Source: Streptomyces camelliae (GTDB lineage Bacteria; Actinomycetota; Actinomycetes; Streptomycetales; Streptomycetaceae). Taken from it: DNA of 64,000 nucleotides. Position 1 is the stretch's first letter; each line of letters starts with the position of its first letter. A model generated the notes under the pieces. The model ran no database searches. It saw only the letters and a list, made by a program, of their open reading frames with translations, and had not been told where the DNA came from. The translations under genes and the position numbers were made by a program. The stretch is from assembly GCF_027625935.1 (NCBI RefSeq), contig NZ_CP115300.1, forward strand, positions 5,394,001 to 5,458,000, given 5' to 3'. Positions 25,483-33,139 of this stretch are shown in pieces.

Positions 25483-26406
25483 GTGGACTTCGAGTCGTAC
25501 CGGGGTGAACTGCTCGCCTACTGCTACCGCATGCTGGGCTCGTTCCACGAGGCCGAGGACCTGACACAGGAGACGATGCTGCGGGCCTGGAAGGCCCGCG
25601 GCCGGTACGACCCGGCTCGCGCGTCCGTGCGGACCTGGCTGTACCGCATTGCGGCCAACGCCTGTCTGAACGCCCTGGAGAGCCGTGCGCGCCGCCCCTT
25701 GCCGTCCGGGCTGGGGGCGCCCTCCGACGATCCCGGGGCGCCGCTGACGCCGGCGCTCGACGTGCCCTGGCTGGAGCCGTTCCCGGAGGCGCGGTTCGAC
25801 GTGGAGGCGCGCGGGGATCTGCGGCTGGCGCTGGTGGCGGCGCTGCAGTGGCTGCCGGCGCGGCAGCGGGCCGTGCTGGTGCTGCGCGAGGTGCTGGAGT
25901 TCTCGGCCGCCGAGGTCGCCGAGCAGCTGGGCATGTCGGTGGCGGCCGTGAACAGCGCGTTGCAGCGGGCGCGCGCTGCCCTCGCGCGCGGGGGCGTGAT
26001 CGGGGAGGTCGGCGAGCCGGACGATCCCGGGGTGCGGGCGGTGGTGCTTCGTTACGTGCGCGCTTTCGAGGCGGCCGATGTGCCGGCGCTGGTACGGCTG
26101 CTCACCGAGGACGTGGTCCTGGAGATGCCGCCGGTGCCGCTGTGGTACCGGGGCCGGCGGGACTACGGCCTGTTCATGGAGCGGGTGTTCGCGCTGCGCG
26201 GGACGGGCTGGCGTGTGGAGCGTACGGCGGCCAACGGCCAACCGGCGCTCGCGGCGTACGTGCCGGAGTCCGGCGGCGGCCACCGTCGGCACACCGTCCA
26301 GGTGCTGACGGTCGCCGGCGGCCGGGTCGCGCGCAATGTGGTGTTCGCAGACCCGCGCGTACTGTCCGCGTTCGCGTCCCCTGCCCCTGCGGCCGGCGCA
26401 CTCTGA
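25483..26406 (+). CDS. ECF sigma factor with SnoaL-like C-terminal domain
   Basis: A 307-residue extracytoplasmic-function sigma factor. Region 2 is YCYRMLGSFHEAEDLTQETM, followed by RTWLYRIAANACLN. Region 4 is LPARQRAVLVLREVLEFSAAEV with the helix-turn-helix AEQLGMSVAAVNSALQRAR. The last 120 residues (VVLRYVRAFEAADVPALVRL, then WYRGRRDYGLFMERVF) form a SnoaL-like domain, as in SigJ/ECF41-type factors, where it regulates activity in place of an anti-sigma factor. The GTG at 25483 is the only good in-frame start. No anti-sigma gene is adjacent. A perfect hairpin overlaps its ribosome-binding region. Confidence 0.9.
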   Translation: MDFESYRGELLAYCYRMLGSFHEAEDLTQETMLRAWKARGRYDPARASVRTWLYRIAANACLNALESRARRPLPSGLGAPSDDPGAPLTPALDVPWLEPFPEARFDVEARGDLRLALVAALQWLPARQRAVLVLREVLEFSAAEVAEQLGMSVAAVNSALQRARAALARGGVIGEVGEPDDPGVRAVVLRYVRAFEAADVPALVRLLTEDVVLEMPPVPLWYRGRRDYGLFMERVFALRGTGWRVERTAANGQPALAAYVPESGGGHRRHTVQVLTVAGGRVARNVVFADPRVLSAFASPAPAAGAL

Positions 26407-26486
26407 ACTGGTCTCCCCTGGAGTGATGAGTCCGGGCGGTGTCACCGGTAGGTACCGGTGAGCAACCGAGAGAAGGGACCGTTGCC

Positions 26487-26630
26487 GTGCGTGTCGTCGT
26501 CACCGAGTTCATCACCCTGGAAAGTGTCGTGTCCGGCCCGGACGGGAGTCCGCCGGCCGGGTCGGAGTGTCTGTCGGCCGAACGGGTGGGGGCTGCTGTC
26601 CTCACGCGGTACGGGAGGGCGGCACGATGA
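26487..26630 (+). pseudogene. Truncated RibD/dihydrofolate-reductase-like remnant
   Basis: A 47-codon reading frame starting GTG at 26487 after AGAAGGGA. Its first residues (VRVVVTEFITLESVVSGPDG) match the N-terminus of the RibD_C/dihydrofolate-reductase-like family, in which GlyVal or AspGlyVal usually replaces SerVal here. The remaining roughly 150 residues are missing and the frame closes with TGA overlapping the ATG of the EthD gene. It looks like a deletion remnant whose translation may now only couple initiation of the next gene. Confidence 0.6.
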
Positions 26631-26944
26631 CCGCGCGTTTCCTCGCCCTGTACGAGTCCCCGGCCGACCCCGAGGCGTTCGACCGGCACTACCGGGAGGT
26701 GCATATCCCGCTCGGCCGTCGGCTGCCCGGACTGAGCCGCTACACGCTGGGCCGGGAGACGGTGGCGGTGCGCGGAGGCGGGCCGTACCACCTGGTCGCC
26801 GCGCTGGAGTGGGACTCCCTGGACGATCTGCGCGCGGCGTTCGCCTCCCCGGAGGGGCGTGCGACGGCTGAGGACGCGGCGCGTCTGGCGGAGCTCGCGC
26901 CCGTTCGCAGCGTGATCATCACTGGTGAGGAGGAGGTGCTGTAG
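26627..26944 (+). CDS. EthD-domain small protein
   Basis: A 105-residue dimeric alpha/beta-barrel-type protein of the EthD family: RFLALYESPADPEAFDRHY, then REVHIPLGRRLPGLSRYTLG, with the conserved HYREVHIPLGR motif, and a hydrophobic ALEWDSLDDLRAAFASPEG. EthD proteins are small accessory proteins or enzymes linked with oxidation and polyketide reactions; the role here is unknown. The ATG at 26627 overlaps the stop of the truncated upstream frame. It may be co-transcribed with the sigma factor 220 bp upstream. Confidence 0.85.
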   Translation: MTARFLALYESPADPEAFDRHYREVHIPLGRRLPGLSRYTLGRETVAVRGGGPYHLVAALEWDSLDDLRAAFASPEGRATAEDAARLAELAPVRSVIITGEEEVL

Positions 26945-27102
26945 CCGCCGTACCCGCCACACCGATCGCGAAGTGCAGGAGTTCATACGTGACGTGACTG
27001 CGGAGTGTCGCGTTATGAACGCTTACGCCCGATCCATCAAGATGTGCGCGAAATCATCCCGTCGTGTATGTCGTGAATGTCCGGTGGAGAGGGGTCCCCA
27101 GG

Positions 27103-27990
27103 GTGAGCAGTGCATCGATGCCGCCGCACGGCTTCGTGACCGTTCGGGGGCGCGGCTACCGCCCCGATCAGGTGGACGCCTTCATGCGGGCGCTGTCGCA
27201 TGACCGGGACGCCGCGTGGGAGCGCGCCGCGCGGCTGACCGTGCTCGCCCGGGACATGGAGGCGGAGGCCGTGCGGATGCGCGAGGTCGTCGCCCAGCTC
27301 GCACCACAGGAGTACGAGACGCTCGGGGAGCCTGCGCGGCGCTTGTTCCAGCTCGTGCAGGAAGAGGCGGCGGATCTCCGTGAGCGCACGCGGCGCGAAG
27401 CGCGCGAGCAGGTCGCGCAGGCCGAGGCGCGCGCCGAGAGCTTGCGTCGGGAGGCGTGCGAAGCCGCGGACGCGCTCGGCGCGGAAGCCGACGAACGCGC
27501 CCGTCAGTGCCTTCTCGCAGCGCGCGCCGAGGCCGACGACATCCGCATCGGCGCCCGGCGCGAAGTGAAAGAAGGGCGCACAGAGGCGCTCGCGGCGTTG
27601 CGCGAAGTACGGCAGCGCACCACCGGCATGCTCTCCGAGCATTCCCGGGAGCATGCCGAGCGGTGGGCCGAGTTCGAGCGTGAGGAGGCCGAGCGGGCCG
27701 CCGCGCTGGACGCCCGGCACGCCGAGCGGGTGAGCAGGGCCGAGACGGCGCTGTCCGAGGCCAAGCGGGCTTTCGGGGAGGCCGAGGAGGCGGCGCGGCG
27801 CATCCAGGAGGAGGCACGCGCGCGTGCCGTCGAGATCATCGCCGGCGCGCGCGTGCGCGAGGAGCACATCGCCCGCGAGACGGAACGGGTGCTGCGCGAG
27901 CACGGGGAGACCTGGGACGACGTACGGGCGCAGATGGATCACGTCCGCAGCAGCCTGATCTCGCTGACGGGCAGGGCGGCCCTGGAGTAG
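27103..27990 (+). CDS. DivIVA-like coiled-coil ('cellulose-binding') protein
   Basis: A 295-residue cytoskeletal-type protein. The N-terminus GFVTVRGRGYRPDQVDAFMR is the short DivIVA-like motif. From about residue 40 it is almost wholly Ala/Glu/Arg-rich heptad coiled coil (REAREQVAQAEARAESLRRE and similar). Proteins of this type in streptomycetes are labelled cellulose-binding and include filament-forming relatives such as FilP; membership in that group is inference. The GTG at 27103 follows GGAGAGGGG. The gene stands alone, convergent with the symporter gene. Confidence 0.83.
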   Translation: MSSASMPPHGFVTVRGRGYRPDQVDAFMRALSHDRDAAWERAARLTVLARDMEAEAVRMREVVAQLAPQEYETLGEPARRLFQLVQEEAADLRERTRREAREQVAQAEARAESLRREACEAADALGAEADERARQCLLAARAEADDIRIGARREVKEGRTEALAALREVRQRTTGMLSEHSREHAERWAEFEREEAERAAALDARHAERVSRAETALSEAKRAFGEAEEAARRIQEEARARAVEIIAGARVREEHIARETERVLREHGETWDDVRAQMDHVRSSLISLTGRAALE

Positions 27991-28014
27991 CGTCCGGGCC
28001 GCCCGGTACGCCCC

Positions 28015-29658
28015 TCAACTCCCCATGCGCACCACCCCCGCCAGGATCCACCCCTCCACCGCCTCGTACTGGCGCCGCTGTTGCTCCGCCTTCGCCCGGC
28101 CGGAGGCCAGCGTGCCGAGCCAGCCGAAGAGGAAACCGGCCGGGATGGAGACGATGCCGGTCGTGGTGAACGGGAACCAGTTGAAGTCGGCGTGCGGGAA
28201 GGCCGCGAGGGGTGAGCCGGAGACCAGATTGGTGCCCGGCATGAGCAGCAGCACGGTCAGCGTGCCCCCGATCAGCGTGGCCAGCAGCCCGCCGCGGGTG
28301 TAACGGCGCCAGAAGAGGCCGTAGACCAGGGCGGGCGCGATGGCCGAGGCGCCCAGGCAGAAGGAGAGCGTCACCAGGGGCTGCAGGCTGTGGTGCTGCA
28401 CCAGCGTGGCGAGCAGGATCGTCGGCACGCCTATGGCGAGCGCCGACACGCGCGCGAGGGCCATCTCGCGCCGGGGCGGCATCTCCCGCATGTGCGCGGC
28501 GAAGACGTCGTGGGCGAGGGAGTTGGCGCAGGCGAGGATCATCCCGGCCACCGAGGCGAGCAGGGTCAGGAAGATCGCGGTGGTGACCATGGTGAACAGG
28601 AGGGTCTGCGCGGTCGACACGTCCGCGCCGAACGCCGCCCGGGAGCCCAGCAGATACGCGGTGTTGCCCTGGGGATCGGCGCCGGCGATCGCCGTACGAC
28701 CGACCAGGGCGGTGGCCCCGACGCCGACGACCGTGATGACCAGGACGAACACGGCGGCGATCGACACGGCCCAGGACATCGAGCGGCGCACCTGGCGGGC
28801 GCTGGAGGCGGTGTACATGCGCATGGTGACGTGCGGCAGACAGCCGCCGCCGAGCACGACGGTCAGCTCGGAGGCGATCATGTCGAGACGGGACCGGGCC
28901 GACGTGCCGAACTCCAGGCCGGAATGCAGGAACGCGGGCCCGGCGCCGCTCTGCCGCGCGGCGGCGGAGAACAGGGCGCCCGGGTCCCAGTCGAAGCGGT
29001 GCAGGATCAGAACGGCGACCACGGTGCCCGAACCGACCAGCATCACGATCTTCAGGATCTGGATGAGGGCGGTGCCCTTCATGCCGCCGATCGCCGCGTA
29101 GGCGATCATCAGGGCGCCCAGTCCGACGACGCACGCCGTCTTCAGCGACTCGTCGGAGAAGCCCAGGATGAACGCCATCAACTGGCCGGTCCCGGCGAGC
29201 TGGACCAGCATCAGCGGCAGCAGCGCGGCGATCGTCACCGCGCACGCCGTGATGCGCACACCGCGGCCCGGCAGCCGGCGGGCGAGCACGTCGCCCATGG
29301 TGAACCGGCCCGCGTTGCGCAGCGGTTCGGCCAGCAGGAACATCAGCAGCATCAGCGACAGCGCCGTACTGAGGGCGAGGACGATCCCGTCGTAGCCGCA
29401 CAGGGCGATCACGCCGCCGGTGCCGAGGACGGTGGCGGCGGAGATGTAGTCGCCGGCGATGGCGAGGCCGTTGCGCAGCGGGGACAGGGAGCCGTAGCCG
29501 GTGTAGAACGCGTCGAGGTCGTCGCGGTCGGGGCCGGTCATCACGCACAGCAGCAGGGTCACCGTGGCGACGGTGGAGAAGGCGACCAGGGACATGGACT
29601 GGGCTCCGGCGCTGAATCCGGTGGAGCCCCAGACGGCCGGCGAGGCGGCGGCGGTCAT
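28015..29658 (-). CDS. Sodium:solute (acetate-type) symporter
   Basis: A 547-residue integral membrane symporter with about 13 hydrophobic segments. It resembles ActP-type cation/acetate symporters: FYTGYGSLSPLRNGLAIAGD, YISAATVLGTGGVIALCGYD, AYAAIGGMKGTALIQILK, and the partnered DUF485 gene upstream. The ATG at 29658 overlaps the DUF485 stop (4 bp). Substrate acetate or another short monocarboxylate is inferred from family and neighbour. Its C-terminus faces the convergent coiled-coil gene 24 bp away. Confidence 0.9.
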   Translation of the reverse strand: MTAAASPAVWGSTGFSAGAQSMSLVAFSTVATVTLLLCVMTGPDRDDLDAFYTGYGSLSPLRNGLAIAGDYISAATVLGTGGVIALCGYDGIVLALSTALSLMLLMFLLAEPLRNAGRFTMGDVLARRLPGRGVRITACAVTIAALLPLMLVQLAGTGQLMAFILGFSDESLKTACVVGLGALMIAYAAIGGMKGTALIQILKIVMLVGSGTVVAVLILHRFDWDPGALFSAAARQSGAGPAFLHSGLEFGTSARSRLDMIASELTVVLGGGCLPHVTMRMYTASSARQVRRSMSWAVSIAAVFVLVITVVGVGATALVGRTAIAGADPQGNTAYLLGSRAAFGADVSTAQTLLFTMVTTAIFLTLLASVAGMILACANSLAHDVFAAHMREMPPRREMALARVSALAIGVPTILLATLVQHHSLQPLVTLSFCLGASAIAPALVYGLFWRRYTRGGLLATLIGGTLTVLLLMPGTNLVSGSPLAAFPHADFNWFPFTTTGIVSIPAGFLFGWLGTLASGRAKAEQQRRQYEAVEGWILAGVVRMGS

Positions 29659-30059
29659 CGCAGCGCTCCGCGCCGGGCGTCCAGTTCGGCCTCCGCGCGG
29701 ATGCGGTCCGCGAGCGGATCGACGTGCACGCGCGCGGTGTGCTCGTACAGGGCGATCGCGAGCCAGGTGACGGGGAGCTGGAGCAGGGCGAGCAGCAGGC
29801 CGGCCGGGACACCGTCGGCGACCGTGCGCGTCATGACGCCGGGCGCGCACGCGGACAGGACGAGGAACAGGGTGAAGTAGCCGAGCGCGGTGAGTGTGGC
29901 GATGCGCCGCTGCCGGCGGTAGGCGCCGCGCAGGACGCGCAGATCGCCGTGGTGGCCGACGGGTTCGCGGGGCGGGCGGCGGTGGGTGCGCGGCGGTTCG
30001 GGCGGCGGGGGCTGCCAGGGGTAGGTGAGATGCGGGGGATGCGGCGGGTCGTAGGTCAT
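29655..30059 (-). CDS. DUF485 membrane protein, symporter partner
   Basis: A 134-residue protein with a Pro/His-rich N-terminus, then two transmembrane segments (IATLTALGYFTLFLVLSACA and LLLALLQLPVTWLAIALYEH) separated by a short loop, and a charged C-terminus, the DUF485 layout. DUF485 genes regularly precede actP-type symporters and are thought to help them. It overlaps the symporter start by 4 bp. A 233-bp gap upstream separates it from the MFS gene and must hold the promoter of this pair. Confidence 0.87.
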   Translation of the reverse strand: MTYDPPHPPHLTYPWQPPPPEPPRTHRRPPREPVGHHGDLRVLRGAYRRQRRIATLTALGYFTLFLVLSACAPGVMTRTVADGVPAGLLLALLQLPVTWLAIALYEHTARVHVDPLADRIRAEAELDARRGALR

Positions 30060-30292
30060 CCCGGGGCTCCTTGCGTGGCTCGGGTCCGTGGCGGCGGACC
30101 GCAGGGAGGTGGGGGGTGGGCGGAGCCACGCACGCTACTCGCGGGTACCGGGGCCGCGCTGCGTTTTCACCGAACTGGCCGGTCGGTATGCGCTTACTAC
30201 GTCAAAACGCCGCCCCGCCCGGGGTGTTACCCGCGTTAACCAGGCCTTTTGTGCACCCCGGCCCGCTCCACTCGCGGCACGCGCGCGCGTGC

Positions 30293-31810
30293 TCACTCGC
30301 TCCGCACCGGGAAGCGGCGCGGAGCCAGCAGGAGCAGCACCAGGAAGGCCAGGGCCGCCGCGCCGGCCGCGCCGAGGTACACCGCGTGCACCGCGCCGGC
30401 GATCGCGCGCCGCGTCGCCTCAGGGGCCGTACCGGCGTCCAACGCGCGCGTGACGGAGTCCAGGTCGCCCGCGCCGCCGAGGCGCGCCGCCAGCACCCCG
30501 TTGGCGACCGCGCCGAACAGCGAGGCGCCCAGGGTCTGTCCGGTCTGCCGGCAGAACAGCACCGACGCGGTCGTGGTGCCCCGCTCCGACCAGCCCACCG
30601 TCGACTGCACGCCGACGATCAGCGGCAGCTGGAACAGGCCCAGCGCGCCGCCCAGCAGCAGCATCAGCAGCGTCGGCTGCCACCACGACCCCGGATACGG
30701 CAGGAACGGGAACGCGAACAGGATCAGCGCCGCGAGACCGATGCCGAGCAGCGCGGTGTCGCGGAAGCCGATGCGCCGGTAGACGTGCTGGCTGAGCGCC
30801 GCCGACACCGGCCAGCTCAGCGTCCACACCGACAGCACGAAACCGGCGGCCACGGGCGCGAGTCCGAGCACCGACTGGGCGTACGTCGGCAGGAACACGC
30901 TCGGCGCCACCATCAGCAGCCCGAGCGCGCCGAGCGCCAGATTGACGGCCGCGATCGTCCGGCGCCGCCACACCCACCCCGGGATGATCGGCTGCGCCGC
31001 CCGCCGCTCCACCCACACCACCACCCCGGCCAACGCCAGGCCCGTGGCGAACAGCGCCAGGGACGGCGCCGACAGCCACGGCCAGGCGACCCCGCCCTGC
31101 ACCAGCGCGGTCAGCAGCACCCCGCCGGCCGCGAACACCGCGAGCGCGCCGGCCCAGTCCACGCGCGCGCGTGCCGTGTCGTTCCCGGGGTTCTCCGGCA
31201 GCTCCCGTGCGGGCTCGTGCAGATGACGGACGACCAGCCACAGCGCGGCGGCCCCGATCGGCAGGTTGACCAGGAAGATCCAGCGCCAGTCGGCGTACGC
31301 GGCGAGCACTCCGCCGAGCCCCGGCCCGGCGACCGCCGACACCGCCCACACCGTGGACAGCTTCGACTGGATCTTGGGGCGTTCCTCCAGCGTGTACAGA
31401 TCGGCGGCCAAGGTCTGCACGGTGCCCTGCAACGCGCCGCCGCCCAGGCCCTGGACGACCCGGAACGCGATCAGCGCCGCCATGTTCCAGGCCGCCGCGC
31501 ACAGCAGCGAACCCAGCAGGAACACGGCCGCGCCCACCACCAGCACCGGCTTGCGGCCGAAGGTGTCGGACAGCTTGCCGTAGACGGGCAGCGAGACGGT
31601 CACGGCGAGCAGATAGCCGGAGAACAGCCAGGAGAAGACGGAGAATCCGCCGAGGTCGCCGACGATCTGCGGTACGGCCGTGGAGACGATGGTGGAGTCG
31701 AGCGCCGCCAGTGCCATCGCCAGCATCAGCGCGGCGACGACCGCTCCGCGCCGCCGGGTGTCCTGCCGCCGGTCGGCGCCGCCGCGTATCGCGGGTGTCG
31801 TACTCCCCAC
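30293..31810 (-). CDS. MFS drug exporter, EmrB/QacA (14-TM) type
   Basis: A 505-residue multidrug-type proton antiporter of the DHA2 group. It has motif D-like ALDSTIVSTAVPQIVGDLGG in helix 1, motif A GKLSDTFGRKPVL, motif C-like GPGLGGVLAAYADWRWIFLVN, and about 14 hydrophobic segments. The GTG start at 31810 follows GGGGAGGGA. No regulator is adjacent; it is divergent from the ABC exporter across a 540-bp gap. The substrate is unknown. Confidence 0.92.
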   Translation of the reverse strand: MGSTTPAIRGGADRRQDTRRRGAVVAALMLAMALAALDSTIVSTAVPQIVGDLGGFSVFSWLFSGYLLAVTVSLPVYGKLSDTFGRKPVLVVGAAVFLLGSLLCAAAWNMAALIAFRVVQGLGGGALQGTVQTLAADLYTLEERPKIQSKLSTVWAVSAVAGPGLGGVLAAYADWRWIFLVNLPIGAAALWLVVRHLHEPARELPENPGNDTARARVDWAGALAVFAAGGVLLTALVQGGVAWPWLSAPSLALFATGLALAGVVVWVERRAAQPIIPGWVWRRRTIAAVNLALGALGLLMVAPSVFLPTYAQSVLGLAPVAAGFVLSVWTLSWPVSAALSQHVYRRIGFRDTALLGIGLAALILFAFPFLPYPGSWWQPTLLMLLLGGALGLFQLPLIVGVQSTVGWSERGTTTASVLFCRQTGQTLGASLFGAVANGVLAARLGGAGDLDSVTRALDAGTAPEATRRAIAGAVHAVYLGAAGAAALAFLVLLLLAPRRFPVRSE

Positions 31811-32350
31811 CGCACATCCCTCCCCATGCTTCCCGGAACTCCCGGGCTCCGGGCTTCCGGACTCCCCGGCTCCCTGCCGGAACCTACCCCGTGCCCCTTG
31901 CAGCTATCTGCGCCCCGAAAGCCTGCCACGAGCAGCGGCACTTGGCCCGCCCGTCGCCCGACCACCACCCCTCGACGGCGCGCTTCGCGCGGCACCTTCT
32001 GGATTGCGACGGGAGGGTGGAGGCTCGGGGCGTCGAAGGGTGGAGGCGACCCCGAGGCGGGCTCCGCCCCGGGGTGGAGGACCCCTAGGGGTGTCTCCGT
32101 ACCAGGTCCCGGGGCGGGTTCGTTCCGGCGGAGGAGGAGACCGCCCCGGGGTGGTCCTTAACCTGGCTTTACGCCGCTGGGGGGCGGCTACCGCACCGCA
32201 GGGGGTGGGGTTTTCCCCAGGGCAAGACGGGGCTTCGCACCAGCGCGCGACACCCCCGCCGACCGCCAGACTCATCGACACCGGACCAGGCGCCACCGCG
32301 GCGCACCGGGCACCACCCATCGACCTGTCAACCGACATAGGAGACATACC
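31811..32350. other. 540-bp divergent intergenic region
   Basis: No credible gene is visible: plus-strand frames across it are Pro/Arg-rich. It must hold the promoters of the MFS gene (minus) and the ABC exporter (plus). Notable are the perfect 12-bp palindrome ACCCCTAGGGGT at 32081-32092 and a GGCGGGCTCCGCCC-type hairpin near 32056-32072, a kind of G/C hairpin that recurs between streptomycete genes. AGGAGA at about 32339 is the ribosome-binding site for the ABC gene. Confidence 0.6.
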
Positions 32351-33139
32351 GTGACATCGGCTGTGACCATTCCCAGGCACGGGGGCACTGGAGGGACTAC
32401 GGCCGTTGCCGCGCGGGCGCGGCAGGTCGTGAAGGCCTACGGGTCGGGGGAGACCCGTGTCGTCGCCCTCGACCAGGTCGACGTGGACATCGCCCGCGGC
32501 CAGTTCACCGCGATCATGGGCCCCTCGGGGTCCGGCAAGTCCACCCTGATGCACTGCCTCGCCGGCCTCGACACCGTCACCTCCGGGCAGATCTACCTGG
32601 ACGAGACCGAGATCACCGGCCTGAAGGACAAGAAGCTCACCCAGCTGCGCCGGGACCGGATCGGCTTCATCTTCCAGGCGTTCAACCTGCTGCCGACGCT
32701 GAACGCGCTGGAGAACATCACGCTGCCCATGGACATTGCGGGCCGCAAGCCCGACAAGGCGTGGCTGGACCGCGTGGTGGAGACCGTCGGTCTCGCCGGG
32801 CGGCTCAAGCACCGGCCGACCCAGCTCTCCGGCGGACAGCAGCAGCGTGTCGCCGTGGCCCGCGCGCTCGCCGCCCGCCCGGAGATCATCTTCGGGGACG
32901 AGCCGACCGGAAACCTCGACTCGCGCGCGGGGGCGGAGGTTCTCGGCTTCCTGCGCCGCTCGGTGGACGAACTCGGCCAGACCATCGTGATGGTCACGCA
33001 CGACCCGGTGGCCGCCTCCTACGCGGACCGCGTGCTGTACCTCGCCGACGGCCGGATCGTCGACGAGATGTACCAGCCGACGGCCGATCAGGTCCTGGAC
33101 CGCATGAAAGACTTCGACGCCCGGGGGCGTACGTCATGA
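32351..33139 (+). CDS. ABC transporter ATP-binding protein, MacB/LolD type
   Basis: A 262-residue nucleotide-binding subunit. Walker A is MGPSGSGKSTLMH, the Q-loop FIFQAFNLLPTL, the signature LSGGQQQRVAVARAL, Walker B IIFGDEPTGNLDS and the switch His in VMVTHDP. FNLLPTLNALENI and EPTGNLDS are typical of the MacB/LolD/FtsE group, which energises FtsX-type permeases. The GTG start follows AGGAGA. Its stop overlaps the ATG of the permease gene, giving a two-gene export operon. Confidence 0.95.
   Translation: MTSAVTIPRHGGTGGTTAVAARARQVVKAYGSGETRVVALDQVDVDIARGQFTAIMGPSGSGKSTLMHCLAGLDTVTSGQIYLDETEITGLKDKKLTQLRRDRIGFIFQAFNLLPTLNALENITLPMDIAGRKPDKAWLDRVVETVGLAGRLKHRPTQLSGGQQQRVAVARALAARPEIIFGDEPTGNLDSRAGAEVLGFLRRSVDELGQTIVMVTHDPVAASYADRVLYLADGRIVDEMYQPTADQVLDRMKDFDARGRTS

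Noticed and set aside
21763..26445. 1560-codon minus-strand open frame across the deaminase/SUKH-4 and sigma genes
   Set aside because: Its product is Arg/His/Pro-rich without domains and mirrors the strongly G/C third positions of the real plus-strand genes. Typical antisense shadow in high-G+C DNA.
31811..32350. Extra gene in the 540-bp gap (225-codon plus frame)
   Set aside because: Arg/Pro/Gly-rich product without domain, poor start context, and overlap with promoter-like sequence.
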